Below are positions 14,372-14,857 of a DNA stretch of 14,857 nt, one piece after another. The stretch spans positions 1 through 14,857 of the forward strand of contig JAJYJA010000048.1 in assembly GCA_021789795.1 (NCBI GenBank). The letters are read 5' to 3'. Below the pieces are notes generated by a model that worked only from the letters and a program-made list of their open reading frames with translations, was not told the DNA's origin and made no database searches. Every line of letters starts with the position of its first letter. Positions within the stretch are counted from its first letter, which is position 1. The stretch is from Deltaproteobacteria bacterium (lineage in GTDB: Bacteria; Desulfobacterota; Desulfobulbia; Desulfobulbales; VMSU01). The translations under genes were made by a program, and so were the position numbers.

Positions 14372-14857
14372 ATGCCCGAAACCAAAAAAAACAACCGGGG
14401 CCGGACAACGGCGGCGGCGGTGCTGATCGTCGGCATCCTGGCCCTGGTGCTCGGCCTGGCCCGCTTCATCCACCACCGGATGGCCTACGCCTTGAGCGAC
14501 GCGGTGTTCGTCAACACCGACAGTCTGGTCACCGTGAGCCTGGACCGGGTGAGCGGCCAACTCCTCGAACTGCGCAAGAAGGAGGGCGACCCGGTTAAGG
14601 CCGGCGAGGTGCTGGCGGTGCTCGACAGCGGCACCTACCGGCGGGACAGGGATCGGCTCGCCGCCGCCATCCAGGCCGCCGACGACGACTTGACGGCCAA
14701 GGAGTTGCAGCGCCAGCGCCTGGCAATCGAGCTCAACCTAAACGAAAAGCTGGCCGCCAGCCGGGCCCGGGAGGCCAAGGAGCAACGCGCCGCCCTGATC
14801 GCCAAGTCCGCCGGGCTCAAGGCCGAGATCGGCCAGTTGCGCCGCGACCGGCAGCGG
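14372..14857 (+). CDS. HlyD/EmrA-family membrane fusion protein, N-terminal part
   Basis: The reading frame runs open from the ATG at 14372 to the end of the window (162 codons, no stop). A short basic N-terminus is followed by one transmembrane helix (about residues 12-32, AAAVLIVGILALVLGLA). A half lipoyl-like domain comes next (about 45-86), with VSLDRVSGQLLELRKKEGDPVKAGEVLAVLD typical of EmrA/HlyD adaptors. From about 87 a long heptad-rich, charged helix begins, the coiled-coil hairpin. Such proteins span the periplasm and link an inner-membrane transporter to an outer-membrane channel. AGG at 14364-14366 is the likely ribosome-binding site. The transporter partner is expected to the right of the window. 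Confidence 0.88.
   Translation, partial: MPETKKNNRGRTTAAAVLIVGILALVLGLARFIHHRMAYALSDAVFVNTDSLVTVSLDRVSGQLLELRKKEGDPVKAGEVLAVLDSGTYRRDRDRLAAAIQAADDDLTAKELQRQRLAIELNLNEKLAASRAREAKEQRAALIAKSAGLKAEIGQLRRDRQR

Overview
The window is GC-rich bacterial DNA with tightly packed genes. Every protein gene I can support lies on the + strand; a single tRNA lies on the - strand. The gene mix suggests a Gram-negative, probably anaerobic, member of the Desulfobacterota (former Deltaproteobacteria): a sigma-54-controlled PII/ammonium-transporter unit with an outer-membrane porin, a soluble MgtE-N/CBS protein beside an NRAMP-like permease, and a stand-alone AmmeMemoRadiSam-type radical SAM enzyme. That placement is inference from gene content; no rRNA or other marker is present.

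Layout. 1-539: non-coding, rich in inverted repeats, with a candidate sigma-70 promoter and a 21-bp tandem duplication. 540-3031: a two-gene metal-ion unit, a PRC-barrel/MgtE-N/CBS protein without membrane segments followed by an NRAMP-like permease with unusual metal-site motifs. 3032-3428: an AT-rich regulatory region with two perfect palindromes and a near-consensus sigma-54 promoter. 3429-7022: PII protein, ammonium transporter, TorF-type porin, and a glutamine-amidotransferase-like protein that has lost its catalytic residues. Perfect hairpins separate the last three. 7066-10007: an unrecognised protein with a possible RelA/SpoT-like fold, an AmrS-like radical SAM enzyme, and a DUF523/TudS-like protein whose GTG start overlaps the previous stop. 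10035-10110: tRNA-Lys(CTT) on the - strand, with a clear promoter and a rho-independent terminator that overlaps the end of the DUF523 gene. 10195-13231: cyclopropane-fatty-acid synthase and RecD helicase, 7 bp apart. 13341-14144: a bacterial prenyltransferase-beta/terpene-cyclase-like alpha-toroid protein, closed by a terminator. 14372-end: the start of an HlyD/EmrA-type membrane fusion protein behind a large 5' stem-loop.

How the genes may work together. The PII-Amt pair is a classic ammonium uptake and sensing module, and the sigma-54 promoter implies expression under nitrogen limitation. The porin may pass small solutes across the outer membrane, and the dead amidotransferase could act as a glutamine-binding or scaffold protein. 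The MgtE-N/CBS protein looks like the cytosolic sensor half of an MgtE channel, here perhaps serving an NRAMP-type permease instead. No CRISPR array, insertion sequence or phage gene was seen. The most unusual items are the degenerate amidotransferase in a nitrogen operon, the possible RelA/SpoT-like protein, the split metal-sensor/permease pair and the bacterial prenyltransferase-like gene.
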